From: DATCJA01 sp963814955 | Lineage (GTDB): Bacteria > Acidobacteriota > Vicinamibacteria > Vicinamibacterales > UBA2999 | DNA length: 64,000 nt | Reading direction: 5' to 3' | Assembly (NCBI GenBank): GCA_963814955.1 | Contig: CAWFEX010000002.1 | Coordinates: 132,221 to 196,220, forward strand | Shown: positions 17,522 through 26,735 of the stretch, one piece after another | Position numbering within the stretch: position 1 is the first letter of the stretch | Layout: each line of letters starts with the position of its first letter | Made by a program: the position numbers and the translations under genes | The notes under the pieces: generated by a model | Told to the model about the DNA's origin: nothing | Databases searched by the model: none | Seen by the model: only the letters and a program-made list of their open reading frames with translations

Positions 17522-20500
17522 ATGAGTATTCCTCGTCTTGCGATTCATCGCCCGGTCACGATGTTCATGATCAGCGCGGTTGTTGTGCTCCTGGGGGCGA
17601 TCTCGCTCACCCGGCTGCCCGTCGATCTGATGCCTGACTTCGCGATGCCGACGATCAGCGTGTTTGTCAATTACGCCGGCGTCGGTCCACTCGAGATGGA
17701 ACAGCTCGTGACGCGTCCGCTCGAGCAGGCCGCCAGCGCCGTTCCGGGCGTCGAGCAGGTGAACTCATCGTCCCAGGAGGGCAGGAGCCAGGTGAGGTTG
17801 AACTTCGCCTGGGGCGCCGACATGTCCGAGGCACTCGACGAGGTGCGGAGCCGCGTCGACCGGGTGCGCGGGCGGCTCCCGGAAGACGCGGACCCGCCGC
17901 AGATCTTCAAGGCCGACGCGAATGCCCAGCCGATTATCAATCTGGCGGTCGAGGGCGATTTCGATCCGGTCACGCTGCGTGAAATCGCGCAAAACGAGCT
18001 CGCGCCCCGCCTCGAGCGCGCGCCCGGCGTGGCGGCGGTAACGGTGAACGGCGGGCTCCGCCGACAAATTCACATCCAGCTGTCGAAGGAGAAAATCACC
18101 GCCCTCAACCTCTCCGTCGATCGGGTCGTCCAGGTGCTGCGTCAGGAGAACCAGAACGTGCCGCTCGGCGAGGTGTCGCAGGGCGACGCCACATACCTCG
18201 TCCGCAGCCAGGGTGAGTTCGCCAATCTCGATGACATCCGGAGCGTCGCGGTGATGACGCGCGACGGCGTGCCCATCTATCTGCGCGACATCGCAGAAGT
18301 CGTCGACTCTACCGAGGACCGGCGGCAGTTTCTTCAGATTGATGGCAAGCCCGCCGTCCGAATGCAGGTGAACAAGCAGACCGGCGAGAACACCGTGGCC
18401 GTATCTGCCGGAATCCGGACGGAAGTCGAGCGCATCAATCGCGAGGTGCCGGGCATCCGCGTCATCGTGACCAACGACCAGGCCATCTTCATCGAGCGCG
18501 CCATCAACAACGTCCAGGAGCACGCCGTCATAGGGGGCCTTCTGGTTGTGCTCATCATCTTCCTGTTCCTGCGCGATTTCCGATCGACGCTCATCGTCTG
18601 CACATCGATCCCCGTATCGGTCATCGGCACCTTCGCGCTGCTCTTTTTCGGCGGCTTCACGTTGAACACGATGACGTTCGGCGGCCTGGCGCTCGGCATA
18701 GGCATGATCGTGGACGCGGCGATCGTGGTGCTCGAAAACACGCATCGCCACCTGCACCTGGGGAAAGACCGGATGACCGCCGCCATCGACGGCAGCGAGG
18801 AGGTCTGGTCGGCAATTCTTGCATCCACGTTGACGCATATCGCCGTGTTCATCCCCTTGCTGTTCCTGACGGGCATCTCTAGTGTGCTCTTCCGCCAACT
18901 GTCCATCGTCGTGATCTTTTCACTCGCCATGTCGCTCTTCGTCGGGGTCACCATCGTGCCCGTCCTGTGCTCGCGCTGGCTGCACACGCCCGACGAAGAG
19001 GCGGCCCGCAAAGGACCACTGGGCCGCCTGTACCGGGCGAGCGAGCAACTACTGGAGCGCGTGGACGAGCGCTATCGCAAGGCGTTGCACGTGGCGCTCG
19101 CGCACCGGCCCACGGTCATCGGTGGTGCCGTTGCCTCCGTTGTTGCGGCCGTGTTGATGTATCCGCTCCTCTCGACCGAGCTGCTGCCTCAGACGGACGA
19201 AGGCGAGGTCAACGTCAACGCCGAACTGCCAGTGGGTACGCGCATCGAGCGCACCGAAGCCGTCATGCTGCAGCTCGAGCAGATGGTTCGTGAGTACGTT
19301 CCCGAGGCCGAGACCCTCATCACGAATGGCGGCGGCGGCGGATTCGGATTCGGCGGCGGCACCAACCGAGGCACCATCAATATCCGGCTCACCCCGCGCG
19401 ATTCGCGCACGCGCACGAGCGACCAGATTTCCCAGGACCTGCGACGTCAGTTGTCTGGACTTCCGGGTGTCATGGTGCGCGCGAACCCGAGCGGTGGGAA
19501 CTTCCAGCTCAACAGGATGCTCGGCGGCGACGCCGATTCGCGGCTCGCGCTCGAGATTCGCGGCGACGACCTTGACGACGCGCGACGGATTGCCGACGAA
19601 GCGCGGGTCATGATGGCCGGTACCCAGGGTATCGCGGACGTGCGGCTTGCGCTCGACGTGGGCCGGCCCGAGATCGCGATCCGCATCGATCGGCCGAAGG
19701 CCGCCACGCTGGGCATGACGCCGCAGTACGTCGCCAGCACGATTCAAACGAATGTGGCGGGCACGCAGGCGGCGCAGTTCCGCGAGCGAGGCAACGAGTA
19801 CCCGATCATCGTCCGACTCCGAGAGGCGGATCGGGAAGGCATCGCCGATATCGGCGACGTGCTCGTGAGTACGCCCGCACGGCCAGGTCGTGCCGGCTCG
19901 CAACCTGCTCGCCGTCGATCGCGATACGGGGCCGGTGCAAATCGACCGCAAGAACATGGAGCGGATGACGCGCGTGAACGCCGACATCGAGACGAGCCTC
20001 AGTGAGGCGGTCGCTGCAGTGCAATCGCGCATCGGCCAGGTGCGCGTGCCACCCGATTTCTCGGTAGGCTTCGGGGCAGAGGTCGAGGAACAGGCCCGAT
20101 CGTTCCGGCAGCTCCAGCTTGTGCTCATTCTCGCGGTGCTGCTGGTCTACGCGGTGATGGCATCTCAGTACGAATCGTTGCGAGATCCATTCATCATCAT
20201 GTTCTCGATTCCCGTGGCAAGCATCGGCGTCGTTCTAAGTCTGTACCTCACAGGAACCGCGTACAACATGCAGGCGTTCATCGGCGTGATCATGCTGGCT
20301 GGCATTGTCGTCAGCAACGCGATTCTGCTCGTCGATTACACGAATACGCTGCGGCGGCGCGACGGTATCCCGCTGCGAGAAGCCGTGGAGCTGGCCGGGC
20401 GGAGACGACTGCGCCCGATTCTGATGACCTCTCTGGCTACGATGCTCGGCCTCGTGCCCATGTCAATCGGGCTCGGCGAGGGCGGCGAGCTTCAGGCGCC

Positions 20501-20636
20501 GCTCGCCCGCGTCGTCATCGGCGGTCTTCTTGCGTCGACGATGGTGACGCTGGTGCTCGTGCCGGCGGTCTACACGTTGTTCGAAGAGGGCTTCCGCGGA
20601 CGGAAGCACGCAAAGACGGCGGAGGCGGGGGTATAG
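17522..20636 (+). CDS. RND multidrug efflux transporter, HAE1/AcrB-like (frameshifted)
   Basis: About 1037 residues result when frames are joined near 19885 (ISTP to GQVVPARNLLAV). The start is an ATG at 17522, with GTG three bases earlier (MSIPRLAIHRPVTMFMISAV). Twelve membrane helices in two halves are evident: helix 1, then VIGGLLVVLIIFLFLRDF onward, and LVLILAVLLVYAVMASQYES onward. RND motifs include LALGIGMIVDAAIVVLEN with its proton-relay aspartates, and the second-half GIVVSNAILLVDY. A glycine-rich insert (NGGGGGFGFGGGT) in the porter domain is unusual. It exports drugs, solvents or metals by proton antiport; substrate class is not decidable here. Confidence 0.93.
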
Positions 20637-20644
20637 CTGGTAGA

Positions 20645-20665
20645 CGGAGGCCTTCAGGGCCTCCG
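20645..20665. terminator. GGCCT-core hairpin after the RND gene
   Basis: CGGAGGCC ... GGCCTCCG forms an 8-bp GC-rich stem with a five-base loop, just after the RND stop and before folK. It belongs to the same palindrome family as 51406-51425. A terminator role is plausible but no T-tract follows. Confidence 0.5.
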
Positions 20666-20693
20666 GAACCTCGCTGATTGATAATCGGTATCC

Positions 20694-21161
20694 TTGGGCG
20701 TGGCTCCCGTTGCCATAGCCCTCGGCAGCAATCTCGGCGACCGCGCGCGGATGCTGCGTGAAGGCGTGGCCGCCCTGAACGAGCATCTGCGACACCTGCG
20801 CGTGTCGACCTTCCACGAAACGGATCCCGTTGGCGTCGGTAACCAGCCGCGGTTTCTGAATGCCGCAGCGACCGGCGATGCGACGCTCTCTGCACGCGAC
20901 CTCCTGTGCGCGCTACACGACATCGAGCGGCGCTTCGGCCGCGAACGCCCGTACCCGGGCGCGCCGCGTACCCTCGATCTGGATTTGATCCTGTACGGCG
21001 ACCTGATCGTGAATGAACCCGATCTCGTCGTGCCGCACCCGCGTTTTCGCGACCGGGCGTTCGTGCTGACGCCACTGGCCGAAATCGCGGCTGACTGGAA
21101 AGACCCGGTGACCGGGCGGACAGTGACAGAGCTGCTGGCCTCCCTGGCTGGTAGTCGGTAG
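20694..21161 (+). CDS. folK: 2-amino-4-hydroxy-6-hydroxymethyldihydropteridine diphosphokinase
   Basis: The protein has about 155 residues, starting at TTG 20694 or GTG 20700 (VAPVAIALGSNLGDRARML). HPPK transfers pyrophosphate from ATP to 6-hydroxymethyl-7,8-dihydropterin in folate synthesis. Family motifs seen are the N-terminal ALGSNLGDR, FLNAAATGDA, IERRFGRERPYPGAPRTLDL with DLILYGD, and the HPRFRDRAFVLTPLAEIA segment with its catalytic Arg region. The stop codon TAG at 21159-21161 lies inside a TAGTCGG heptamer array, so the last residues (AGSR) may be encoded by repeat DNA. No other folate genes are adjacent. Confidence 0.95.
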   Translation: MGVAPVAIALGSNLGDRARMLREGVAALNEHLRHLRVSTFHETDPVGVGNQPRFLNAAATGDATLSARDLLCALHDIERRFGRERPYPGAPRTLDLDLILYGDLIVNEPDLVVPHPRFRDRAFVLTPLAEIAADWKDPVTGRTVTELLASLAGSR

Positions 21162-21213
21162 TCGGTAGTCGGTAGCTCGGTAGCCGGTAGCCGGTAGCCG
21201 GTAGTCGGTAGTC
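21152..21213. repeat. Heptamer tandem repeat, TAGTCGG type (upstream arm of IVP gene)
   Basis: Nine degenerate units (TAGTCGG, TAGCCGG, one TAGCTCGG) run from the folK stop codon. They are in the opposite orientation to the CGACTAC array at 21851-21901, so the IVP-type gene between them is bracketed by inverted arrays. The 220 bp from the array to the gene hold no feature that can be supported. Confidence 0.92.
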
Positions 21214-21435
21214 ACTCGCGGCGAGAGCTCCCGGCAGCTACCGTCACGCTCTTGATTCCGGAGGGTGTTCGCATCCGCCCGGTGGGCGGGCAGGCTCGAG
21301 GAGACGCACCGCCGAGGTTGCAAGATTTGCCTCGTTGAGGTCCTCGAAACGCGGCAGTTTTGTTCGTACTCATTCTGGGATCCTTCGGAATGATGCGGCG
21401 TTTGCGGCAGCACACGACATGCAAGCCGCCTCCGC

Positions 21436-21900
21436 ATGAATAACAACAGCTCGTTCCGGGATCTCAAAGTCTGGCGGGATGCGATGACGCTCGTCGAAGA
21501 TGTTTACCGGGTGTCCGCCCGGTTCCCGGCCATCGAGCGGTTCGGCCTTACGTCGCAGATCAGACGTGCCGCCGTGTCGATTCCGTCCAATATCGGTGAG
21601 GGAAAGCGCCGCAAGCGGCAGCGTGCGTTTCTTCATCACCTGGACATCGCGCTGGGTTCGCAGGGTGAGCTGGAGGTGCAGCTCGAACTTGCGCGTCGTC
21701 TCGGCTTCACGGCGACGAAGGACATCGAACGAGTGATGAACCGCGCCGCGGAGGTTGGTCGGATGCTGAACGGGCTGATCGAATCGTTGCAGCCCGATCA
21801 AACCGAACAGATGTGCCGGCCGATAACCAGCCACGGAGGCCTGACGGCTTCCGACTACGGGCAGGGACTACGACTACCGACTACCGACTACCAGCTACCA
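21436..21900 (+). CDS. Four-helix-bundle protein of the 23S rRNA intervening-sequence (IVP/S23) family
   Basis: Residues 1 to about 122 match the family: SFRDLKVWRDAMTLVEDVYR, SARFPAIERFGLTSQIRRAA, VSIPSNIGEGKRRKRQRAFL, LDIALGSQGELEVQLELARR. The conserved N-terminal 'F.DL.VW..A..L' and 'QI.RA..SI..NI.EG' are diagnostic. Normal length is 115-130 residues. In this sequence no stop follows, and the frame reads through a palindrome and CGACTAC heptamers, then antisense to the next gene up to 22515. The 3' limit given is therefore a judgement that excludes the antisense part. Function in bacteria is not established. It is structurally related to Avd of diversity-generating retroelements. No rRNA is nearby. 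Confidence 0.82.
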
Positions 21901-21901
21901 A
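21834..21901. repeat. Palindrome plus inverted CGACTAC heptamer array
   Basis: CGGAGGCC TGAC GGCTTCCG (21834-21853) is an imperfect GGCCT-core palindrome. It runs directly into CGACTAC-type heptamers (to 21901) that are the reverse complement of the TAGTCGG array upstream of the IVP gene. The array overlaps the reading frame of that gene. Confidence 0.85.
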
Positions 21902-21906
21902 CAAGC

Positions 21907-22413
21907 TCACTCCATCCACCTGACCGGCAGTACGCTCCCCTGCCGCGGCACGCCGCCAGTTCGACGACCGAGCAGATCTTCGATGCCGGCGGCGGCCTGC
22001 TCGAAGAAGCGCTGGTGCTCGCGCGATTCGCCGAGCACGACATCCAGCATCTTGCGATGGCGCGCATGCGTCATGCCGGCGACCCTCAGCTGCCATCGCT
22101 CGAAGAACGAGTCGAGCTGACGCGCATCGTCTTCGCAGACGGCGCGGAAAGAGGTGGCGTCGCCTTTCTTGCGCGATTTCGGTACTTCGGGCACCGCCAG
22201 CCTGTTCGACGGCGGCGGCAGCGTGTCGCCGAACTCGGCAAGCGCAGTCTGCAGCCACTGCAGGTGCGTCTCTTCGCGGCTGATGACGTACTGATAGGCG
22301 TTGTTGAAGTCGTAGTGGCTCACCACGCGCGCGCCGGCTTCGTGCCGCTCGAGCAGGGCCACACGTTCGCCGGCAAACTCGAGGAGGATGCGCTGAAGCT
22401 CGTCCTGTTTCAT
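21907..22413 (-). CDS. Ferritin-like helical protein
   Basis: The protein has 168 residues from the ATG at 22413 (MKQDELQRILLEFAGERVAL). It is all-helical, with E/H-rich helices SREETHLQWLQTALAEFG and ESREHQRFFEQAAAGIEDLL. An ExxH in one helix and another in a later helix resemble the carboxylate-bridged di-iron layout of ferritin/rubrerythrin-like proteins. A disordered Ser/Lys/Pro segment separates the halves. No signal peptide is present. Its ATG overlaps the stop of the upstream DksA-like gene by 4 bp. Whether it binds iron is inference from pattern only. Confidence 0.6.
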   Translation of the reverse strand: MKQDELQRILLEFAGERVALLERHEAGARVVSHYDFNNAYQYVISREETHLQWLQTALAEFGDTLPPPSNRLAVPEVPKSRKKGDATSFRAVCEDDARQLDSFFERWQLRVAGMTHARHRKMLDVVLGESREHQRFFEQAAAGIEDLLGRRTGGVPRQGSVLPVRWME

Positions 22414-22748
22414 GCCGTCTGCTTTTCCTTGCAGGTGATGCAGACGCGAGTCCACGGGATGGCGTTCAGCCGCGCTTCGGCAATGGGTTCGCCGCAGTCT
22501 CGGCACACGCCGTAAGTGCCGTCCTCGATTCGGCGCAGCGCCTCTTCAATTGCCTGCAGAATCTTCGCGTCGGTCTGCTTGAGCTTCAGCTGAATGTGGA
22601 CTTCGTTGTTGCCGCTGGCCTGATCCGCCATATCGCCCTGGCGGCCCGAGTTGCTCTCGACTGTCCACTGGAGCGGCTTGGCCGTGCTCGCACCGAGCAG
22701 TTCTCCGCGCTTCTGGAGCAAGGCCGCCCTGTAGGTCTCTACGTCCAT
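22410..22748 (-). CDS. DksA/TraR-family C4 zinc-finger protein
   Basis: The 112-residue protein starts MDVETYRAALLQKRGELLGA. A helical coiled-coil region carries KQTDAKILQAIEEALRRIED. The canonical zinc finger follows: GTYGVCRDCGEPI ... TRVCITCKEKQ, with four cysteines in the CxxC-x17-CxxC arrangement and the 'A.RL.A.PW...C..C' core. DksA-like proteins bind the RNA polymerase secondary channel and tune initiation with ppGpp. Whether the acidic coiled-coil tip residues are kept is uncertain. It is coupled to the downstream ferritin-like gene. Confidence 0.9.
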   Translation of the reverse strand: MDVETYRAALLQKRGELLGASTAKPLQWTVESNSGRQGDMADQASGNNEVHIQLKLKQTDAKILQAIEEALRRIEDGTYGVCRDCGEPIAEARLNAIPWTRVCITCKEKQTA

Positions 22749-22779
22749 GGAACCTGGATCTCGATCTGACGGATCTTAG

Positions 22780-25342
22780 CTATTCGGCGCGCAACGTGGC
22801 AAGCGGCTTGTGCCGCAGCACGTCGATGCTCGCGAGCACGCCGATCGCCGCAACAAGCACCGAAGTGCCAATGATGCCGCCGATCGTGATTGACGGCACG
22901 GCTTCCCAGGGCAACTCGAGCGCGTAACGCGCGATCGCCCAGCTGAGCACGATCGCGCCGAGCGCCCCGACCGTGCCCGCGATGGCGCCGAGCACTCCGT
23001 ACTCGAGCACGAGCATCGTCGCAATCAACCTGCTGTTCGCGCCAAGGGTCTTCAGAATGGCGGCTTCGTATACTCTGCGGAATTTCGTCATCGACACGGC
23101 GCCTACCAGAATCAGAATGCCGCTGAGCAACACCAGAATACCGACGACGGTCACCGCGAGAGTGACGTTGTTGACGATGGTTTGAATCGTCTGCAGGATT
23201 TCGCGCAAATCGATCACGGTTACGTTCGGAAACTTCGTCGTGAGCGCGCCCTGCATCCGGACCCGCGCGTCGGAATCGCGCGGCCCCTGGAGTGCCGAGA
23301 TATAGGTGTGCGGCGCACCGTCGAAGGTGCCGGGCCTGAAGACGAACATGAATCCGCCGGCGCGGAAATCCTGCCAGTTGACGCGGCGGACGCTGGTCAC
23401 GCGCGCAGCGATGATGCGGCCGAGCACGTCGAACCGCATTTCATCGCCGACCTGGATGCGCGAACCGAGGCGGAAGTTTCCGTCGCTGTCGCGGTCCGAG
23501 AAGCGCTCTTCGATCGACACTTCTGCCCCGCCCTGCAGCGGCGCGTCGCCCCACCATTGACCGTCAATGAGCTCTTCGTTGGCCTCGAGCTGGGGACGGT
23601 AGGTGACCGTGTACTCGCGCGACAGCCCGCGTCCCCTCGTCTGCTGGTAGCTGTCGATATTTATTTCCTGACCGCGTACAGCCACCACCCGCGCACGCAG
23701 GGTCGGGATCAATTTCGGGGCAGGTGCCTCGCCATTCGCCTGATCGAGGAACGCCGCCAGTTCGTCGCGCTGGTCCGCCTGAATGTCGATCAGAAACATG
23801 TCCGGAGCGTTGGCTCCGGCCTGAATGGCGAAGTCGCGCAGCAGATTCGCCTGCAGCGTGCGGACGCCAAGGATGAAGAAGGATCCGAGGCCCACCGCCA
23901 GCAGGATCACGCGCGTCTGGTTGCCGGGCCGTGCAATGTGCAGCACCGCCTGTCGAAGCGCGAAGGAGCGCGCGTACCGCAGCGGCTGAACGGCACGGAC
24001 CAGCCCGGCCCCTGCCAGGTGCAGCACAAGTGACACGGCCACGAAGCCGCCGCAGAGGAGCAGGCCCACCTCCAGCGGATCCGGCCTGCCACGACGCGAC
24101 CGCGACCAGGGCAGCGGCGACGCCGGCAATCACCGTCCACTTCAGCCAGTCGAACCTCGCCGGCGGTGGAATGTCCTGCCGCAGCAGGAGCGACGGCTTG
24201 ACGTGTCGCACTTCCAGCAGCGGCACGAGCGAGAACAGCATCGACACCAGCATTCCGATCGCGAGTCCCTGCAGGACAGCCGACGAGGTCAGCCCGAATT
24301 CGACCCGCATGACGCTGGTGAGGTCGCCGACGAACGCCGGAACCGCGGCCAGCACCAGGGCCGCGAGCGAGACGCCCAGCACGCTGCCCGCAAGGCCGAG
24401 CAGCAGAACCTGGGTCATGTAGATGGCGAGCATCTGTCCCGAGCTGCTCCCGACGCACTTGAGAATGGCGATGCTCCGCACCTTCTGCTGGACGAACACG
24501 CGCGTGACGCTCGACACGCCGATGCCGCCGAGAATCAGCACGACCAGGCCGACGAGGCTCAGGTAGTTCTCGGCCCGCGTCAGGTTCTCACCCATCTGGT
24601 CCTCGGTGCGGCCATACCAGCGCACGTCAACGAACTCGTCGGCAAACGTCTGCCGCAGCTCGAAGACGACCTGCTCCGCAACCGCCTCGGGCACGCGCAG
24701 CAGTTGCTGGTACGACGCGCGGCTGCCAAACCGGAGCAGACCGGTTGCGTCGAGATCCGCGCGATCGATGAGTACCCGTGGTCCCAGCGTGAATGCCCCG
24801 AGCCGGCGCCCGGGCTCGGCCGTGATGACGCCCCTGATTTCGAATGTCGCTGAGCCGACTTGAATTCGATCGCCCTCGCTCAAACCGAACTGGGCCAGGA
24901 TCTCGGGCCGCACGAGCGCGCCGCGTCCCGACAGCCGGCTGTGGGAGTACACGCCGTCGCGAAGCGTCAGCGACCCGTATAAAGGAAACTCGGGACCGAC
25001 GGCCTTCAGCTCCACCGTCCGCGCCGCAGGATTCGATGACTCCGCGGGCCTGACCATCGTCGGGATCTCGACCGTCTCCGAACGGAGCATCACGCGGCCG
25101 CCACGCTCTTCCGCATCGAGCGTGTCGAGCACCACCTGCGACCAGGCGCGATTGGACGACACCAGCACGTCCGCCCCGAGCAGCGTGCGCGCTTCGCCGG
25201 CCAGCGCCACGCGTACGCTCTGGATCAGCGACCGCAGCGCCACGATCGAGCCGACCCCCACGGCGATACAGATGAAGAAGAACAACAACCGACGCCACGA
25301 TGCGCGCACCTCGCGCATCGCCATGCGAACGACGAAGATCAT
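22780..25342 (-). CDS. FtsX-like ABC transporter permease, YbbP type (frameshifted)
   Basis: The protein has about 853 residues with the two frames joined at about 24080. An N-terminal helix (LLFFFICIAVGVGSIVALRS) is followed by a large extracytoplasmic domain. Three helices (YLSLVGLVVLILGGIGVSSV, MLAIYMTQVLLLGLAGSVLG, LAIGMLVSMLFSLVPLLEVR) close the first FtsX-like core. The second half repeats the pattern (LAVTVVGILVLLSGILILVG onward). Double FtsX cores with ~850 residues fit the YbbP family of substrate-extracting or export permeases. Its ATG overlaps the stop of the ATPase gene by 4 bp, and a TesA-like gene overlaps that ATPase. E. coli has the same tesA/ybbA/ybbP grouping. Confidence 0.9.
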
Positions 25343-26019
25343 CGCAGCGCCTCCTCCGGCACTTCTACCGATCGACCGTCTCGCATCGACAGCCGCGAGT
25401 CGGCCAGCGACGCCAGCTCCGTGTCATGGGTCACGAGCACCAGCGTAGAGCTTCTCGACCGCCGAATGTTCAGCAGGAGGTCCATGATGTGGCGCCCCGT
25501 CGTGGAATCGAGGTTGCCGGTCGGCTCGTCCGCCAGAACGATGGAAGGATCGTTGGCGAGGGCGCGCGCGATGGCCACTCGCTGCTGTTCCCCGCCTGAG
25601 AGCTGCGACGGGTAATGGTGGCCACGGTCGGACAACTCCACCTCGGCGAGCAGCAGCCGCGCGCGATCCACGGCACCGCGCCGGCCGGCAATTTCCATCG
25701 GCACCAGGATGTTCTCGAATGCCGTCAGTGACGGCACGAGATGAAAGAACTGGAAGACAAATCCAATCTTTTCTCCGCGCAGTCGCGCCAGAGCGTCTTC
25801 GCCGAGCTTCGTGATATCGGTGCCGTCGATCAGGATTTCGCCCGTACTTGGCGCATCGAGGCCCGCCAGCAGCCCGAGGAGCGTCGACTTGCCGCTGCCC
25901 GACGGCCCGACCACCGCAAGAAAACGTCCTGACGGAATCGTGACGTCCAGCGGGTGCAGAATCGTCAGAGGACGGCCACCGCTTTCGACCGTCTTGGAGA
26001 CGCCGCGAAGCTCGATCAT
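25339..26019 (-). CDS. ABC transporter ATPase, YbbA/LolD type
   Basis: The 226-residue protein has Walker A GPSGSGKSTLLGLLAGLD, Q-loop FVFQFFHLVPSLTAFEN, signature LSGGEQQRVAIARALAND, Walker B IVLADEPTGNLD and H-loop LVTHDTELA. It starts MIELRGVSKTVESGGRPLTI. It pairs with the overlapping YbbP-like permease (4 bp) and overlaps the preceding lysophospholipase/arylesterase by 4 bp. It probably powers extraction or export of lipids or metabolites at the inner membrane. E. coli YbbAP has been linked to metabolite efflux, but its substrate here is unknown. Confidence 0.93.
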   Translation of the reverse strand: MIELRGVSKTVESGGRPLTILHPLDVTIPSGRFLAVVGPSGSGKSTLLGLLAGLDAPSTGEILIDGTDITKLGEDALARLRGEKIGFVFQFFHLVPSLTAFENILVPMEIAGRRGAVDRARLLLAEVELSDRGHHYPSQLSGGEQQRVAIARALANDPSIVLADEPTGNLDSTTGRHIMDLLLNIRRSRSSTLVLVTHDTELASLADSRLSMRDGRSVEVPEEALR

Positions 26020-26708
26020 CGATCCAGCTTATCGAGCGCGGGCTCGAGGACGCGCCAGATCGTGCCTTCGATGATTTTGGCCCCCGCCGCGTTGGGATGT
26101 ATGCCGTCCGAGTTGTTCAGACTGGCAATGCCGGCGACGCCGTCGAGGAAAAACGGTACGAAGACAACGCCATGTTTGTCCGCCACTTCGCGGAACACAC
26201 GCCGGAACTCGGATGTATAGGCCTCCCCGTAGTTTGGCGGCGCTTCCATGCCGGTGAGGATGACGGTGATGCCGCGTTCCCTGGCGCGAGAGACGATCTG
26301 GTCGAGGTTCTGCTTCATCTGCGCGACGGGAAGTCCGCGCAAACCGTCATTGGCGCCCAGTTCGACCACGAGCACGTCGACGTCGCCCTCGAGCGACCAG
26401 TCGAGCCGCCGAAGGCCCCCTGCGGATGTGTCACCCGAAACACCTGCATTGACCACTTCGTACGCATAGCCTTCCGCGTCGAGCCGCGATTGAATCAACG
26501 ACGGAACCGACTGTTCACGAGGCAGACCCAATCCCGCCGTCAGGCTGTCCCCGAGGAATACGATGCGCGAGCGAGTCGACGCTGCGGCCTGTGCGGCCGG
26601 CGCGGACGCCACGCGGCTCACCGCGCCGGCTGCGGGCTCCTCAGGCTGCGCGCACGCCGCGACGACGAGTGGCAGCAGCAGTAGCAGAGAGCGTAGGATT
26701 CTTCCCAT
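26016..26708 (-). CDS. tesA: TesA-like SGNH esterase lipoprotein
   Basis: The protein has about 230 residues from the ATG at 26708. A lipoprotein signal (MGRILRSLLLLLPLVVAAC, lipobox VAAC) precedes the SGNH fold. Block I is IVFLGDSLTAGLGLP with the nucleophile Ser, block II is NAGVSGDTSAGG, block III is VVELGANDGLRG, and block V, HPNAAG with the catalytic His, completes the site (DGIHPNAAGAKIIE). It is a periplasmic thioesterase/lysophospholipase L1/arylesterase of the TesA group. It overlaps the YbbA-like ATPase gene by 4 bp. Only 27 bp separate it from the divergent pgi gene, so the two promoters must overlap each other or lie inside the coding sequence. Confidence 0.9.
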   Translation of the reverse strand: MGRILRSLLLLLPLVVAACAQPEEPAAGAVSRVASAPAAQAAASTRSRIVFLGDSLTAGLGLPREQSVPSLIQSRLDAEGYAYEVVNAGVSGDTSAGGLRRLDWSLEGDVDVLVVELGANDGLRGLPVAQMKQNLDQIVSRARERGITVILTGMEAPPNYGEAYTSEFRRVFREVADKHGVVFVPFFLDGVAGIASLNNSDGIHPNAAGAKIIEGTIWRVLEPALDKLDR

Positions 26709-26735
26709 GTCCTTTAGCCTCATTGTAGCTGCCCC

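Noticed and set aside
21901..22515. Continuation of the IVP frame beyond the heptamer array
   Set aside because: It is antisense to the ferritin-like and DksA genes and resembles neither; loss of the stop is more likely an error or repeat effect.
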